Shown here: piece after piece, positions 54,643 to 63,593 of the stretch | Layout: each line of letters starts with the position of its first letter | Position numbering within the stretch: position 1 is the first letter of the stretch | Assembly (NCBI GenBank): GCA_025937835.1 | Contig: JAICQO010000003.1 | Coordinates: 1-64,000, forward strand | DNA length: 64,000 bases | Source of the DNA: Polyangiaceae bacterium | Lineage (GTDB): Bacteria; Myxococcota_A; Polyangia; Polyangiales; Polyangiaceae | Reading direction: 5' to 3' | The notes under the pieces: model-generated | The model's database searches: none | What the model was told of the DNA's origin: nothing | The model's input: the letters and a program-made list of their open reading frames with translations, nothing else | Made by a program: the position numbers and the translations under genes

Positions 54643-56808
54643 ATGCCGAGCTCCCCTCGGGCTTTTGTCGACGCTCTGCGCGCGAGCTGGTCGCGCTTCG
54701 AGCCCGCCGTGTATGCGATCGTGGCAGGCCTCACGACGCTGTTCGTGGCCCGGGTTTTCTACGCGTCGCTCCGCCTGCAGACGCTCCACGACGTCTACTG
54801 GAGCGACCCGCCGGCCTTCGACGCCGCCCCGCCGGCCCCCGAGCTCGGGCCGTGGTCCGCGCCGCTCGACGACGTCTTCATCCATTTCGACTTCGCGCGT
54901 TCGGCAGCGCGTGGCTTCCCCTTCCAGTGGGTCGCGGGCAACGGTTACTCGAGCGGCGGGACGAGCTTGCTCTATCCGCTGCTGCTCGTGCCGGGGTACT
55001 GGCTCGGCTTCCGCGATTTGCGCTTGATGGAGTGGGCGGCGTGGCTCGCCTGCGTGTCGACGTTCGTGTGCCTGCTGGCAGCGCGGCGGCTCGCGAGTGG
55101 GCTGCCGCGACCACTCACCTACCTGTTGCCCTTCGGCTTCCTGTGTGTGGGCGCGCTCGATTGGTCCCTGTTCAGCGGCATGGAGGTGGCGGTGCTGCTC
55201 GCGTTCTGGGGGCTCGCGTACGTTGCGTACGACGAGCTGTCGCGCGCACCACTCGGACGCCTGCCCTGGGTTGGGATCGCTTGGCTGGCGCTCGCCAACA
55301 CGCTGCTGGTCGGTACGCGGCCGGAGAGCGCGGTCGTGGTCGGGCTGTTCTCGTTGCTCTTGCTGTGGCGCTGGCGCGAGCAGGGCCTGGCGAAGGCGGC
55401 GGGGATCGCGGTGGCCGCCGGCTTACCTGCCGCCCTGCTGCTTCTGGCGCAGAGCCTCGCCAACCGCGTGCTCACGGGCGAGAGCAGCGCCGCCGGCGCG
55501 CTGGTCAAGCTCGAGGTCCATCACCCGTATCTGACGCGCACGGAGGTGCTCGGCGCCTGGTGGTTTCACCTGAAATACCAGGTGCTGCGCGTCACGCAGT
55601 ACCATTTCTCGGACCAGGCCGTGTTCGGCTGGATCGCCTGGATCTTCGCGGCGCTCGGCGTGGCCTTCAGAGCGACTCGCAAGAGCGCGCTGCTGCTTCT
55701 GGCGAGCGCCACGCTGTGGGTGTTGGTCGTCGCCGGAAACGGGCAGGTGCGCTGGCAGAACGAGCGCTACACCATGCCCGCCGTCGCGTGGTTCTTGCTC
55801 GCGGCCTCGCTCGGCGCCGGCGCGCTCTTCTTCAAGGCCTTCGAGCTCCGGCGTCGGATCCGCGGCCCGCTGTTGGCGGTGGCTGGAGTCGCGGGCATCG
55901 CGCTGTTTCTCTGGCACCAGGCGCCGCGTTTTCGGGAACAGGTTTGGTTCTTCGGTAGAGCGTCGCGCAACATCCTCGATCAGCACGTGCGCGCCGGCAG
56001 GTTGCTGCGCGAGCTTTCGCCGAAGCCGACGCGCGTGCTGGTGGGCGACGCCGGGGCCATCCCCTACGCCAGCGATCTGCCGGCGCTCGACATCATCGGG
56101 CTCGGCGGCTTCCACGACATGCCGTTCGCTCGTGCGACGCGCCAGCACGTGGGCGCCGCGATCGAGCTCATCGAGCGCATCCCGCTCGCCGAGCGTCCGG
56201 ACGTGCTCGCGATCTACCCGAGCTGGTGGGGCGATCTCCCGCTCTGGTTCGGCCGCGAGTTCGCGCGCGTGCCCGTGCGCGGCAACGTGATCTGCGGCGG
56301 CGCGAGCAAGGTGCTGTACCGCGCCGACTGGTCCCCGCTCGAGCTCAGCGGGCGGCCGTTCGTGCTGCACCCGGGCGAGCGCTTGATCGACGAGGTCGAT
56401 CCGGCCGACCTCGTGAACGAGCGCGAGCACCGCTATCGGATCGACGGCCTCGACCGCGCGGCGGGCTACGTGAGCATGAAGCTGCTGCTGCACCCGAAGA
56501 CGCAGCGGCCGCTCTGGGACGCGGGTCGCGTCGTGCCTCCGGGTTCGAGCGAGACCTTCGAGCTCTCCGGGCTCTCGCCCTCGAAACCGCTGCGCCTGGT
56601 GGTGCGCGGCGCGCCGACCGCGGACCTCGACTTCACCGTCTTGGTCGACGACCAACCGGTCGGGAAGATCGAGCTCGAGCCGCGCGACGGCTGGTTCGAG
56701 GCCGAGCTTCCCGCGATCCGCGTCGACGCTCCGAACGCGCGCGTGCGCTTCGCGCCCTCGAAGAGCGAGCGCGTGCTCTACCACGTGTTCGCGTTGCAGG
56801 GCCCGTGA
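54643..56808 (+). CDS. Polytopic membrane protein, GT-C glycosyltransferase-like
   Basis: This 721-residue protein has about ten or more membrane helices between residues 20 and 435, then a soluble extracytoplasmic domain with beta-rich sequence (about 560-721). A conserved-type acidic motif PLDDVFIHFDFAR near residue 74 in the first external loop resembles the catalytic Asp motif of GT-C enzymes that use polyprenyl-linked sugars. The ATG at 54643 is preferred, with AAAGG 8 bp before it; a GTG at 54625 is also in frame. It overlaps the next gene by GTGA. Donor and acceptor unknown. Confidence 0.7.
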   Translation: MPSSPRAFVDALRASWSRFEPAVYAIVAGLTTLFVARVFYASLRLQTLHDVYWSDPPAFDAAPPAPELGPWSAPLDDVFIHFDFARSAARGFPFQWVAGNGYSSGGTSLLYPLLLVPGYWLGFRDLRLMEWAAWLACVSTFVCLLAARRLASGLPRPLTYLLPFGFLCVGALDWSLFSGMEVAVLLAFWGLAYVAYDELSRAPLGRLPWVGIAWLALANTLLVGTRPESAVVVGLFSLLLLWRWREQGLAKAAGIAVAAGLPAALLLLAQSLANRVLTGESSAAGALVKLEVHHPYLTRTEVLGAWWFHLKYQVLRVTQYHFSDQAVFGWIAWIFAALGVAFRATRKSALLLLASATLWVLVVAGNGQVRWQNERYTMPAVAWFLLAASLGAGALFFKAFELRRRIRGPLLAVAGVAGIALFLWHQAPRFREQVWFFGRASRNILDQHVRAGRLLRELSPKPTRVLVGDAGAIPYASDLPALDIIGLGGFHDMPFARATRQHVGAAIELIERIPLAERPDVLAIYPSWWGDLPLWFGREFARVPVRGNVICGGASKVLYRADWSPLELSGRPFVLHPGERLIDEVDPADLVNEREHRYRIDGLDRAAGYVSMKLLLHPKTQRPLWDAGRVVPPGSSETFELSGLSPSKPLRLVVRGAPTADLDFTVLVDDQPVGKIELEPRDGWFEAELPAIRVDAPNARVRFAPSKSERVLYHVFALQGP

Positions 56809-58847
56809 TCGAGCTGCCTTCGCTCCTGTTTTCGGCCGGGGCGAAAGGGGCGCCCTATCTCACGTTCGGTGTGTCGCGCGACGGCGCGTCCTGGGGCGCG
56901 GCCGCGCTCGCGCTCCTCACTTTGGGCATCTCGCTGCACCGCCCGAGCCGCGCGTGGCTCGCAACGCTCCGACCCGCGCCGGTCCTCGCGGCGCTCTCGG
57001 TCTCCGCTGCGGCGCTGTCCACGGCGTACGTCGTCCATTACCTGCACGGCGGGCCGCGGATCGTCGACGCGACGAGCTATTTTCTCGAGGGCCGCGCGCT
57101 GTCGCACGGGCAGGTCTGGTTTTCGGTGCCCGAACCGCGCGCCTCGTTTCACGGCCGGTTCCTGCTCGAGTCGGAGCGGGGGCTCGCGGTCTTGTTTCCG
57201 CCGGGCTACCCGCTCTTGCTCTCGCTCGGGTTCTTGCTCGGTGGCCCGATGGCGGTCGGACCGGTGCTCGCCGCCTTGCTCGTGCCGGCCAGCTACGGCG
57301 TGGCTCGCGGCTTCGGCGCCGAGCGCGTCACGGCCTACGCCGCCGCAGCGCTCGGCGTGGTCTGCGCGGCGCTCCGCTATCATACGGCGGACACCATGTC
57401 GCACGGGCTGTGCGCCCTGCTCGTGGCGAGCTCGGTCGCGTTGTTCTTACGGCCCGGGCGCGCCGCCGCGCTCGGCTGCGGATTCGCGCTCGGGCTGTTG
57501 ATTGCGACCCGACCCGTGAGCGGGCTGTGCGCGAGCGCCGCCGTTGCCTGGGCGAGCCGCGCGGGCGGCAGCGAGCGGTTCGCGCGCGCCGTCGGTGTCT
57601 TACCCGGGCTGCTCTTCCTGGTCTGGCACCAGCACACCCTGACGGGTGATTGGCTGAGCTCCGGCCAATCCGCGTACTACGCCGTGGCCGACGGCCCGCC
57701 CGGCTGCTTCCGCTACGGCTTCGGCGCGGGCATCGGTTGCTGGTTCGAGCACGGCGAGTTCGTCCGCGCGAGGCTCCCAGAGGGCTACGGCGCGACGGCC
57801 GCGCTCGGAAATACGCTGCGGCGCCTGGCGCTCCACTCGGCCGACATCACGAACTTCGCCCCGCTTTCGCTGCTCGTTCCGCTCGGCGTGTGGCTCGGCC
57901 GGCGCGAGCGAGGCGTGCGGCTCGCAGCGTTCGTGATCGTCGCCGTGATCGCCGGCTACGTGCCGTTCTACTTCGAGGGCAGCTACCCCGGCGGAGGCGC
58001 ACGCTTCTTCGCGGATCTGTTGCCGCTCGAGCACGCGTTGATCGCGCTCGCGGCCGCGCGGCTCGCCTGGCTTTCGAAACTCGTGCCCACCTCGCTGCTC
58101 GGCTTCGCTCTCCACACGAGCCACCAGCACGAGCTGCTCGCCGAAAGAGAGGGCGGCCGTCCCATGTTCAAGCCCGAGCTCCTGGCTGAGCGCGGGCTAA
58201 CGGCCGGCCTCGTGTTCGTGAGCACCGACCACGGCTTCTCACTCGGCCATGACCCCGGGGTGTCGGATCCGCGGAGCGGGCTCGTCATCGCGCGCGAGCG
58301 GGGAGACGCCCTCGACTCCCTGTTGTGGCAGCGGCTCGGCCGGCCTCCCGCCTTCCGCTATCGCTACGATCCCCTGGCGGCGCACGCACGGCCCAGCCTC
58401 GTCCCCTATCGGCCGGCCGCTCTCACGCGTGTCGAGGGCGAGAGCCTGTACCCGCCGGCCGGGGTGTCCGGTGGGTTGGCGCACCCGGAGACCCGCGCCG
58501 AGCCCTGCGTGTCGCGCCAGCGAGCGCTCCGGCTCCAGGCAACGTCCGAACGGCCGCTCAGCGTCTCGCTGCGACTCCCTCCTCTCTCTGGGCTGGTGCG
58601 CCGGCCCTCGACCCTGGTTGTCGGCTGGCTCGGCGAGCAACCTCCACGAGTCCGCTGGCGAGGCGGGCAGCTGGCGACGGCCTGGGTTCGGGGGTTACCG
58701 GCCGGTGGACCGTGCGGCGTGCTCGAGCTCCCGACCCTACCTTCTGAGGCGTTCGAGCGCCCCTCGGAGCTCGAGGTCGAAGCACAGGGCGCTTCGGGAC
58801 TCGACTACCTCGAGCTGGTCCCCGAAAGAAAAAGCGTTGACAATTGA
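56805..58847 (+). CDS. Polytopic membrane protein, second GT-C-like protein of the pair
   Basis: This 680-residue protein shares the layout of its upstream neighbour: ten or so helices (about 25-425) and a soluble C-terminal domain (about 430-680). In the first external loop, RIVDATSYFLEGRALSHG has the Asp-containing segment expected for a GT-C-type active site. FPPGYPLLLSLGFLLGG follows, typical of ArnT/PMT-like folds. The GTG start overlaps the previous stop. The two may work together in envelope glycan or lipid glycosylation, which is inference. Confidence 0.68.
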   Translation: MIELPSLLFSAGAKGAPYLTFGVSRDGASWGAAALALLTLGISLHRPSRAWLATLRPAPVLAALSVSAAALSTAYVVHYLHGGPRIVDATSYFLEGRALSHGQVWFSVPEPRASFHGRFLLESERGLAVLFPPGYPLLLSLGFLLGGPMAVGPVLAALLVPASYGVARGFGAERVTAYAAAALGVVCAALRYHTADTMSHGLCALLVASSVALFLRPGRAAALGCGFALGLLIATRPVSGLCASAAVAWASRAGGSERFARAVGVLPGLLFLVWHQHTLTGDWLSSGQSAYYAVADGPPGCFRYGFGAGIGCWFEHGEFVRARLPEGYGATAALGNTLRRLALHSADITNFAPLSLLVPLGVWLGRRERGVRLAAFVIVAVIAGYVPFYFEGSYPGGGARFFADLLPLEHALIALAAARLAWLSKLVPTSLLGFALHTSHQHELLAEREGGRPMFKPELLAERGLTAGLVFVSTDHGFSLGHDPGVSDPRSGLVIARERGDALDSLLWQRLGRPPAFRYRYDPLAAHARPSLVPYRPAALTRVEGESLYPPAGVSGGLAHPETRAEPCVSRQRALRLQATSERPLSVSLRLPPLSGLVRRPSTLVVGWLGEQPPRVRWRGGQLATAWVRGLPAGGPCGVLELPTLPSEAFERPSELEVEAQGASGLDYLELVPERKSVDN

Positions 58848-58865
58848 GGCCTTACCGCAGAGCAT
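58837..58865 (+). promoter_or_regulatory. Candidate promoter of the IHF/HU gene
   Basis: A perfect TTGACA (58837-58842) lies within the end of the upstream gene; 17 bp later is GAGCAT (58860-58865), a weak -10. A start near 58872 would give a 30-base leader with GGGAGG before the ATG at 58902. Confidence 0.4.
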
Positions 58866-58901
58866 CAAGCCTTCGAAGGTTCGAGGGAGGACCTGTAGCG
58901 G

Positions 58902-59219
58902 ATGACCAAGAGCGAGCTCATCGAGGCCATCGCCGCCCGTGGCGAGCTGACGAAGGCTCGCGCGGAAATGGTGGTCAACTGCGTGTTCGAGAGCATGACC
59001 GAAGCGCTCAAGCGCGGTGAAGGCATTGAAATCCGCGGGTATGGGAGCTTCACGGTCCGACCGTACAAGCCCTACGCCGGTCGCAATCCGCGAACCGGTC
59101 AGCCCGTGCCGGTGCCCGCCAAGCGCTTGCCGTTCTTCAAGGTCGGGAAAGAGTTGAAGGAACTCGTCAACGGCAGCCGTCACCGTCCGATCACGGGCGG
59201 CACCGACGAAGACGATTGA
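58902..59219 (+). CDS. Integration host factor / HU-family DNA-binding protein
   Basis: This 105-residue nucleoid protein begins MTKSELIEAIAARG and has the DNA-binding arm region IRGYGSFTVRPYKPYAGRNP with RNPRTGQPV, where the Pro of the arm tip inserts into DNA. The pattern is closer to IHF-beta than to HU. A short acidic tail (TDEDD) and about ten extra residues extend the C-terminus beyond the usual 90-95. It overlaps the next lipoprotein gene (TTGA). It probably helps to organise DNA and assist promoters. Confidence 0.92.
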   Translation: MTKSELIEAIAARGELTKARAEMVVNCVFESMTEALKRGEGIEIRGYGSFTVRPYKPYAGRNPRTGQPVPVPAKRLPFFKVGKELKELVNGSRHRPITGGTDEDD

Positions 59220-60262
59220 GTCTGTCTCACTCTGGGCGCCTCGGGGGTCGAGGTCGACGCACCCAGCGCGCGCTCCCGATCGCGTGGCTGTGCGCGGCAT
59301 CGCTCGGGTTGAGTGCGTGCGCTGGCGGCGAGCCTCGTCCGAGCTCCACGCCGGCCGCTCGTACGCTCGCCACCGAGCAGCCCGTCGAGCTGTTGCCGGC
59401 GGCCGGGCTGCGCTGGCTAGTGCGCGTGAAGCCGCGGGTTCTGCTGGAAAACGAGGCATTTCGCGACGCAATCGCGGCGCTCGTTCCTGCCTCGCGGCGT
59501 GCTGCGTTCGCGGCACGGACGGGCGTGCGCCTCGAGGACGCGGAAGAGGCGGTGATCGCCGGTTACGATCTCGCGACCGTTTACGGAGTTCGGCTGCGAA
59601 ACCCAGAGGCACGGCGCGCGCTCGAGCTGTTCCGTGAACACCTCCGGGGTGGTGGCGAGCTCGCGGAGGCCGCTCCCGAGCTGTCACGCGTCACCGGTGT
59701 CTCGGGCGAGCTCCCGGAAGCGCTGGTTCGCGTGGGCGAGCGCACCGTGCTCGTCGCGCGTGGCGACGTGACTCTGGCTCGAGTCGCGGAAGCCTTCGCG
59801 CTGGGCTTGCTGCGGCGCTCGCCGCCGGCATTGCGCGGAGCCGCGCTATCTCGCTTGCCCGAAACGACGCGAGACTCACTGGCAACCCTCTACGTCCCGG
59901 GCCCGTTCGAGGGCGAATGGACGACCGCGGCGCTCGGCCTCCTGGGAACGACCGAAGCATTGTCGATCTCGCTCTCGCCGGGCGGCGCGCGCACTTTGAA
60001 ACTTCACCTCGACGCCCGCGGAGAGTTTCCAAACGACGCCGCGGAGCGGTTGAAAGCGACATTCGAAGCGATCGCGGCCAGCCCCACCGGCAGCGTGCTC
60101 GGCCTGAATCAGCCCGCGGAAGCACCTACCGTGCGGGTTTTCCCGGGCCGTTTGGAGCTCGACGTGGCGCTCGAATCTGCGCCGATCGCCGCGGGACTTC
60201 GAGCTGCGATTTCGGCCGAAGTCTGGGAAATTCTGAATTTGCCGACACCGACTCCACACTGA
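59216..60262 (+). CDS. Hypothetical lipoprotein, 348 aa
   Basis: The TTG start overlaps the IHF/HU stop. An Arg-rich N-region and hydrophobic core lead to lipobox LSAC (Cys35). The body (about 50-348) has alternating short strands and helices, for example LRWLVRVKPRVLLENEAFRD, and DSLATLYVPGPFEGEWTTAA, and ends with PTPTPH. I recognise no family. Such proteins in related genomes are often of unknown envelope function. Followed by 298 bp with no gene before carD-type regulator. Confidence 0.7.
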   Translation: MSLSHSGRLGGRGRRTQRALPIAWLCAASLGLSACAGGEPRPSSTPAARTLATEQPVELLPAAGLRWLVRVKPRVLLENEAFRDAIAALVPASRRAAFAARTGVRLEDAEEAVIAGYDLATVYGVRLRNPEARRALELFREHLRGGGELAEAAPELSRVTGVSGELPEALVRVGERTVLVARGDVTLARVAEAFALGLLRRSPPALRGAALSRLPETTRDSLATLYVPGPFEGEWTTAALGLLGTTEALSISLSPGGARTLKLHLDARGEFPNDAAERLKATFEAIAASPTGSVLGLNQPAEAPTVRVFPGRLELDVALESAPIAAGLRAAISAEVWEILNLPTPTPH

Positions 60263-60369
60263 CGAAACTCGATAAGCAACCGCCAGCGCGCTGGTCGCAT
60301 GTCGGCGCTTGTCCGGAAATCTCCTGCAATTTCCGCCGAATATCCGGCCGCGAACGTCACGCTATTCAA

Positions 60370-60398
60370 TTGACCAGGGTGCCTCCACGGTGTTAAGA
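60370..60398 (+). promoter_or_regulatory. Weak candidate promoter in the 298-bp gap before the CarD gene
   Basis: TTGACC (60370-60375) and TTAAGA (60393-60398) are 17 bp apart. The -35 is good, the -10 poor. The remainder of 60263-60560 holds no supportable gene; an in-frame extension of the CarD frame back to 60429 looks like leader rather than protein. Confidence 0.35.
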
Positions 60399-60550
60399 GG
60401 CTTCGGTGTCTGAGCGCGGCGTTCTCACATGAAGGATAGAGGCAACGCTGCGCCGGCAAACGAGGGCGGTCGGCGCGCCATCTCGCGTATGAGTCGTTCG
60501 GCGCCGGGCAGCGCGATGGAGTCGCAAGCTCGCGATGCCGTCGTGCATTT

Positions 60551-60556
60551 AGGAGG
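60551..60556 (+). promoter_or_regulatory. Perfect Shine-Dalgarno AGGAGG that decides the CarD start
   Basis: AGGAGG lies four bases before the ATG at 60561. It is the strongest ribosome site I noticed in the window, implies high expression, and rules against the longer in-frame starts at 60429 and 60489. Confidence 0.8.
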
Positions 60557-60560
60557 CGGT

Positions 60561-61091
60561 ATGCAATCTTCTTCTTCGGTTACCACGGAAGCAGCGGTTC
60601 GGTCGGTCGTGTTCAAAGTGGGTGACATGGCCGTGCACCCGAACCACGGTGTCGGCGAGGTCGTGGAGATCGAGACGCGTGATCTCGGCGGGCGCAGCAC
60701 CACTTGCTACGTGATCAAGATCCGGGACTCGGGGCTCAAGGTGATGGTGCCCACCGAGGCGGCGGCACGCGTCGGCCTCCGTCCGGTGATGAAGAAGAAA
60801 GAGGCGCAAAAGATCCTCGACATCCTGAAGGCTCCTGAAGTCGCGGTCGACCTCCAGCCCTGGAACCGCCGCTTTCGCGCCTACACGGAGATGCTGAAAA
60901 GCGGCCTTCCGTCGGAGATCGCCAAGGTGCTGCGCGACATGTATCGCCTCAAGTTCGACAAGGACCTGTCGTTCGGCGAGCGCCGCCTGCTCGATCAGGC
61001 GCGCAGCCTGTTGATCCAAGAGCTCGCCCTCGCCAAGAAGGTCGCGCCCGCCGCGATGGAAGGCGAGATCCAGCAAATCTTCTCGGCGTAG
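60561..61091 (+). CDS. CarD/CdnL-family transcriptional regulator
   Basis: This 176-residue protein binds RNA polymerase beta and stabilises open complexes at promoters. The N-terminal Tudor-like RNA polymerase-interaction domain (about 20-80) has FKVGDMAVHPNHGVGEVVEIE, and the helical C-terminal domain (about 85-170) has RPVMKKKEAQKILDIL, WNRRFRAYTEMLKSG and LSFGERRLLDQARSLLIQELALA. The layout matches CdnL-type members rather than full-length CarD with an HMGA-like tail. Start fixed by the AGGAGG ahead of it. Transcribed alone. Confidence 0.95.
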   Translation: MQSSSSVTTEAAVRSVVFKVGDMAVHPNHGVGEVVEIETRDLGGRSTTCYVIKIRDSGLKVMVPTEAAARVGLRPVMKKKEAQKILDILKAPEVAVDLQPWNRRFRAYTEMLKSGLPSEIAKVLRDMYRLKFDKDLSFGERRLLDQARSLLIQELALAKKVAPAAMEGEIQQIFSA

Positions 61092-61260
61092 CTCGCTACC
61101 AGCCGGAAACACGCCGCTGCGTGGGGATCGTGAACGTGGTCTTTTTAGGCCATCGCGGTCCCGCTCGCCCACCTCGCCGCACCTTCGCTCGTCGCGCCTT
61201 CGAAGCAGCGAGCACGCTTGTTAGACGTAGACCGGCCTTTCGCCGTAACATGGGCTCTCG

Positions 61261-62352
61261 ATGACGTCCCGCCCGACGCTGGTCTTCGGGAAGTTCGGCT
61301 CCGCGGCGCTGTCGCGAATCGCCGAAGCCGCCGAGCAAGCCGTCTGCGAGGCCACGCACCTCGAAAGCATCGACGAAGCGCTCGGCTGGCTCGAGGCGCA
61401 CGAAGCGCCCGCGGTCGTGTGCCGCACGGACGATGCCGAGCAGCTCGTGGTGCGCACCCGCAGCCTCTCGCGCTTCTCGCGGCTGCCGGTGCTCGCCGTC
61501 TCCGACACGATGAACGACCTGTCCTTCGCCACCGCGTACAGCTGGGGGGCCGACGACGTCGTGCCGGCAGAGTCGGTTCGTCCGCTGATGCTGCGGCTCC
61601 GGGCGCTGCCCAAGCAGGCCCCGCCGCCGCCGCAGGAAACGCGCGGGCCAGCCTTGGTGGCAGAAGCCGATCGCACGCGGCGGGCAGCCGTGGCGCGGGT
61701 GCTGCGCAACGCGGGCTTCGCGGTGAGCTTCGCCGCCAACGCCGAAGACACGCTGAAGTTCGCGCGCGATCCCAAGCTGACGCTGATCGTGGCCTCGACC
61801 GAGCTGGTCCCGGAGCTGCCGGCCTTCGTCGCCGAGGCGCGCGCCGATCAACGCCAGGTGCGCGTCGTGCTGAGCTGCCCGCCCCGGCAGATGAAGACCG
61901 AGCGCGCCGGAGTCTCGGGCACGGACGGCGTGACGATCACGGACGGCTTCGCCGCGCCGGAGAACGTGTTGTTCGCCGCCAACGAGCTGCTCACGGTGGA
62001 TCGCTCGAGCGGTCGCGCCAGCGCGCGCGTCGCGCACGGTACGGCGGTCGCGTTCCGTGCCGCAGGCCGCGAGCTCGACGAGCACGGCTTCACCTACAAC
62101 GTCAGCGAGCGCGGCCTCTACGTGCGCACGCTCGCCGCGCCGGAAGACGACGAGACCTGGCTCGAGCTGTGTCCGCCACGGCTCGACCGCCGCGTGCGCC
62201 TGGTCGGAAGAGTCGCCTGGCGCAGGCCGTTCGGGTACAACGAAACGGCCACGGTGCCGCCGGGCTTCGGCGTCGAAATCGTAGACGGAGCCAAGCGCGA
62301 TCTCGCGCTGTGGAGCGAAGGCTACCGTCAGCTGCTGGAATCCGTGGGCTGA
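61261..62352 (+). CDS. PilZ-domain protein with two pseudo-receiver domains
   Basis: This 363-residue protein has two receiver-like folds (about 5-118 and 128-245) followed by a PilZ domain (about 250-345). In the first receiver the phosphosite region reads AVVCRTDDAE and the usual Lys is absent (DDVVPAESV). In the second, LTLIVASTEL has no Asp at the acceptor position. So neither is likely to be phosphorylated. The PilZ domain keeps RASAR (RxxxR) and NVSERG ([D/N]xSxxG), suggesting it can still bind cyclic di-GMP. ATG start at 61261. Monocistronic or leading the cobalamin gene 53 bp downstream. Confidence 0.8.
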   Translation: MTSRPTLVFGKFGSAALSRIAEAAEQAVCEATHLESIDEALGWLEAHEAPAVVCRTDDAEQLVVRTRSLSRFSRLPVLAVSDTMNDLSFATAYSWGADDVVPAESVRPLMLRLRALPKQAPPPPQETRGPALVAEADRTRRAAVARVLRNAGFAVSFAANAEDTLKFARDPKLTLIVASTELVPELPAFVAEARADQRQVRVVLSCPPRQMKTERAGVSGTDGVTITDGFAAPENVLFAANELLTVDRSSGRASARVAHGTAVAFRAAGRELDEHGFTYNVSERGLYVRTLAAPEDDETWLELCPPRLDRRVRLVGRVAWRRPFGYNETATVPPGFGVEIVDGAKRDLALWSEGYRQLLESVG

Positions 62353-62405
62353 GGCCACGCTCCGCGCGCGCTGCGCCGGCCGACAATCCGGGGTATGTAC
62401 GGGCC

Positions 62406-62984
62406 ATGCGCCTGTACACGAAGACCGGGGACGACGGAACCACGGGGCTCTTCGGCGGAACGCGCGTCGGCAAAGACCACGATCGGGTCGAAGCCTACGG
62501 CACCGTCGACGAGCTGAACGCCGTGCTGGGCCTGGTGCGCGCGACGGAGCCACCCCGCGAGCTCGACGAAATTCTGGAGGCCGTACAGAACGATCTGTTC
62601 GCCGTCGGCGCGGAGCTCGCCTGCGCGCCCGGGCGAGAGGCGCGGCTCGCTTGCCGCCCGGTGGACGGCCCCGAAATCGCCGCGCTCGAGGCAGCCATCG
62701 ATCGCGCCGAGGACGCGCTGCCCGCGCTGCGCAATTTCGTGTTACCGGGCGGCTCTGCGACGGCCTCCGCGCTGCACCACGCCCGCACGGTCTGCCGTCG
62801 CGCCGAGCGGCGCGTGCTGCGCGCCGGCCGGGCAGAGCACCTGCGCAGCGAGCTAGTCGTGTACTTGAACCGGCTGAGCGATCTACTGTTTGCGCTCGCA
62901 CGCCGCGCAAACCAGCTCTCAGGGCGCCCCGACGTGCTCTGGGAGCCGCGCAAGGACCAGACCGAAACCGGCACCTCTGGTTGA
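62406..62984 (+). CDS. Cob(I)alamin adenosyltransferase, PduO/MMAB type
   Basis: This enzyme converts cob(I)alamin to adenosylcobalamin using ATP. The 192-residue protein has the ATP motif KTGDDGTTGLFGG at 6-18, RVEAYGTVDELNAVLGL, NDLFAVGAEL, FVLPGGSATASALHHARTVCRRAERRV and YLNRLSDLLFALARRAN, all diagnostic. It is followed 12 bp later by peptide deformylase. No B12-dependent mutase lies near. Confidence 0.95.
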   Translation: MRLYTKTGDDGTTGLFGGTRVGKDHDRVEAYGTVDELNAVLGLVRATEPPRELDEILEAVQNDLFAVGAELACAPGREARLACRPVDGPEIAALEAAIDRAEDALPALRNFVLPGGSATASALHHARTVCRRAERRVLRAGRAEHLRSELVVYLNRLSDLLFALARRANQLSGRPDVLWEPRKDQTETGTSG

Positions 62985-62996
62985 CCTCGCCGAACC

Positions 62997-63593
62997 ATGG
63001 CTATCCGCAAAATCGCGCAAATGGGCGAACCGGTGTTGCGCCGGGTCGCCCGCGAGCTCACTCCCGCCGAACTTCGATCGCCGGCCACGCGCGCCCTGAT
63101 CGAAGATCTGATCGAAACCATGCACGACGCCGACGGCGCAGGCCTGGCCGCGCCGCAGGTCTACGAGTCCGTGCAGCTGGTGGTGATCGAGGTGCGAAGC
63201 AACCCTCGCTACCCGAACGTCGAGCCGATCCCGCTCACCGTGCTCGCCAACCCCAAGCTCACGCCGCTGCTTTCCGCGCCGACCGAGGGCAAGCTCCGCG
63301 ACGAAGACTCGATCTGGCTGTACGAGGGTTGCCTGTCGGTGAGCGGCGTGCGCGGGCGCGTGCAGCGGCCTCGCCGCGTGCGCGTCCAGGCGCTCGACGC
63401 CGAGGGAGAGCCGGTGGACCTGGTCTGGGAGGGGTTTCGCGCGGCCGTCGTGCAACACGAGACCGATCACCTGTTCGGCACGCTGTTCGTCGATCGCGCA
63501 GAGCCGCGCACCCTGACGTTCTTGCGTGAATACGAGCGTCACGTGCCGCTCGCTGAGCGCCTCGTCGACGGCGGTCGCGGAGTCTCGGCATGA
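62997..63593 (+). CDS. def: Peptide deformylase
   Basis: This enzyme removes the formyl group from the N-terminal Met of new proteins. The 198-residue protein has the three motifs: GAGLAAPQ at 47-54, EGCLS at 110-114 (metal-binding Cys112) and HETDH at 154-158 (metal His and catalytic Glu). The ATG at 62997 gives the family start (IRKIAQMGEPVLRR). It is 25-30 residues longer than E. coli Def, mainly at an internal loop near 80-105 and the tail. Overlaps the kinase gene (ATGA). Confidence 0.95.
   Translation: MAIRKIAQMGEPVLRRVARELTPAELRSPATRALIEDLIETMHDADGAGLAAPQVYESVQLVVIEVRSNPRYPNVEPIPLTVLANPKLTPLLSAPTEGKLRDEDSIWLYEGCLSVSGVRGRVQRPRRVRVQALDAEGEPVDLVWEGFRAAVVQHETDHLFGTLFVDRAEPRTLTFLREYERHVPLAERLVDGGRGVSA

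Noticed and set aside
60429-60560. Longer CarD-family protein starting at 60429
   Set aside because: The perfect AGGAGG four bases before ATG 60561 and the start of the conserved domain support the shorter protein.
61092-61260. Possible tRNA or terminator after the CarD gene
   Set aside because: There is a short CACGC/GCGTG inverted repeat and a TTTTT, but they are not adjacent, and no cloverleaf can be drawn.
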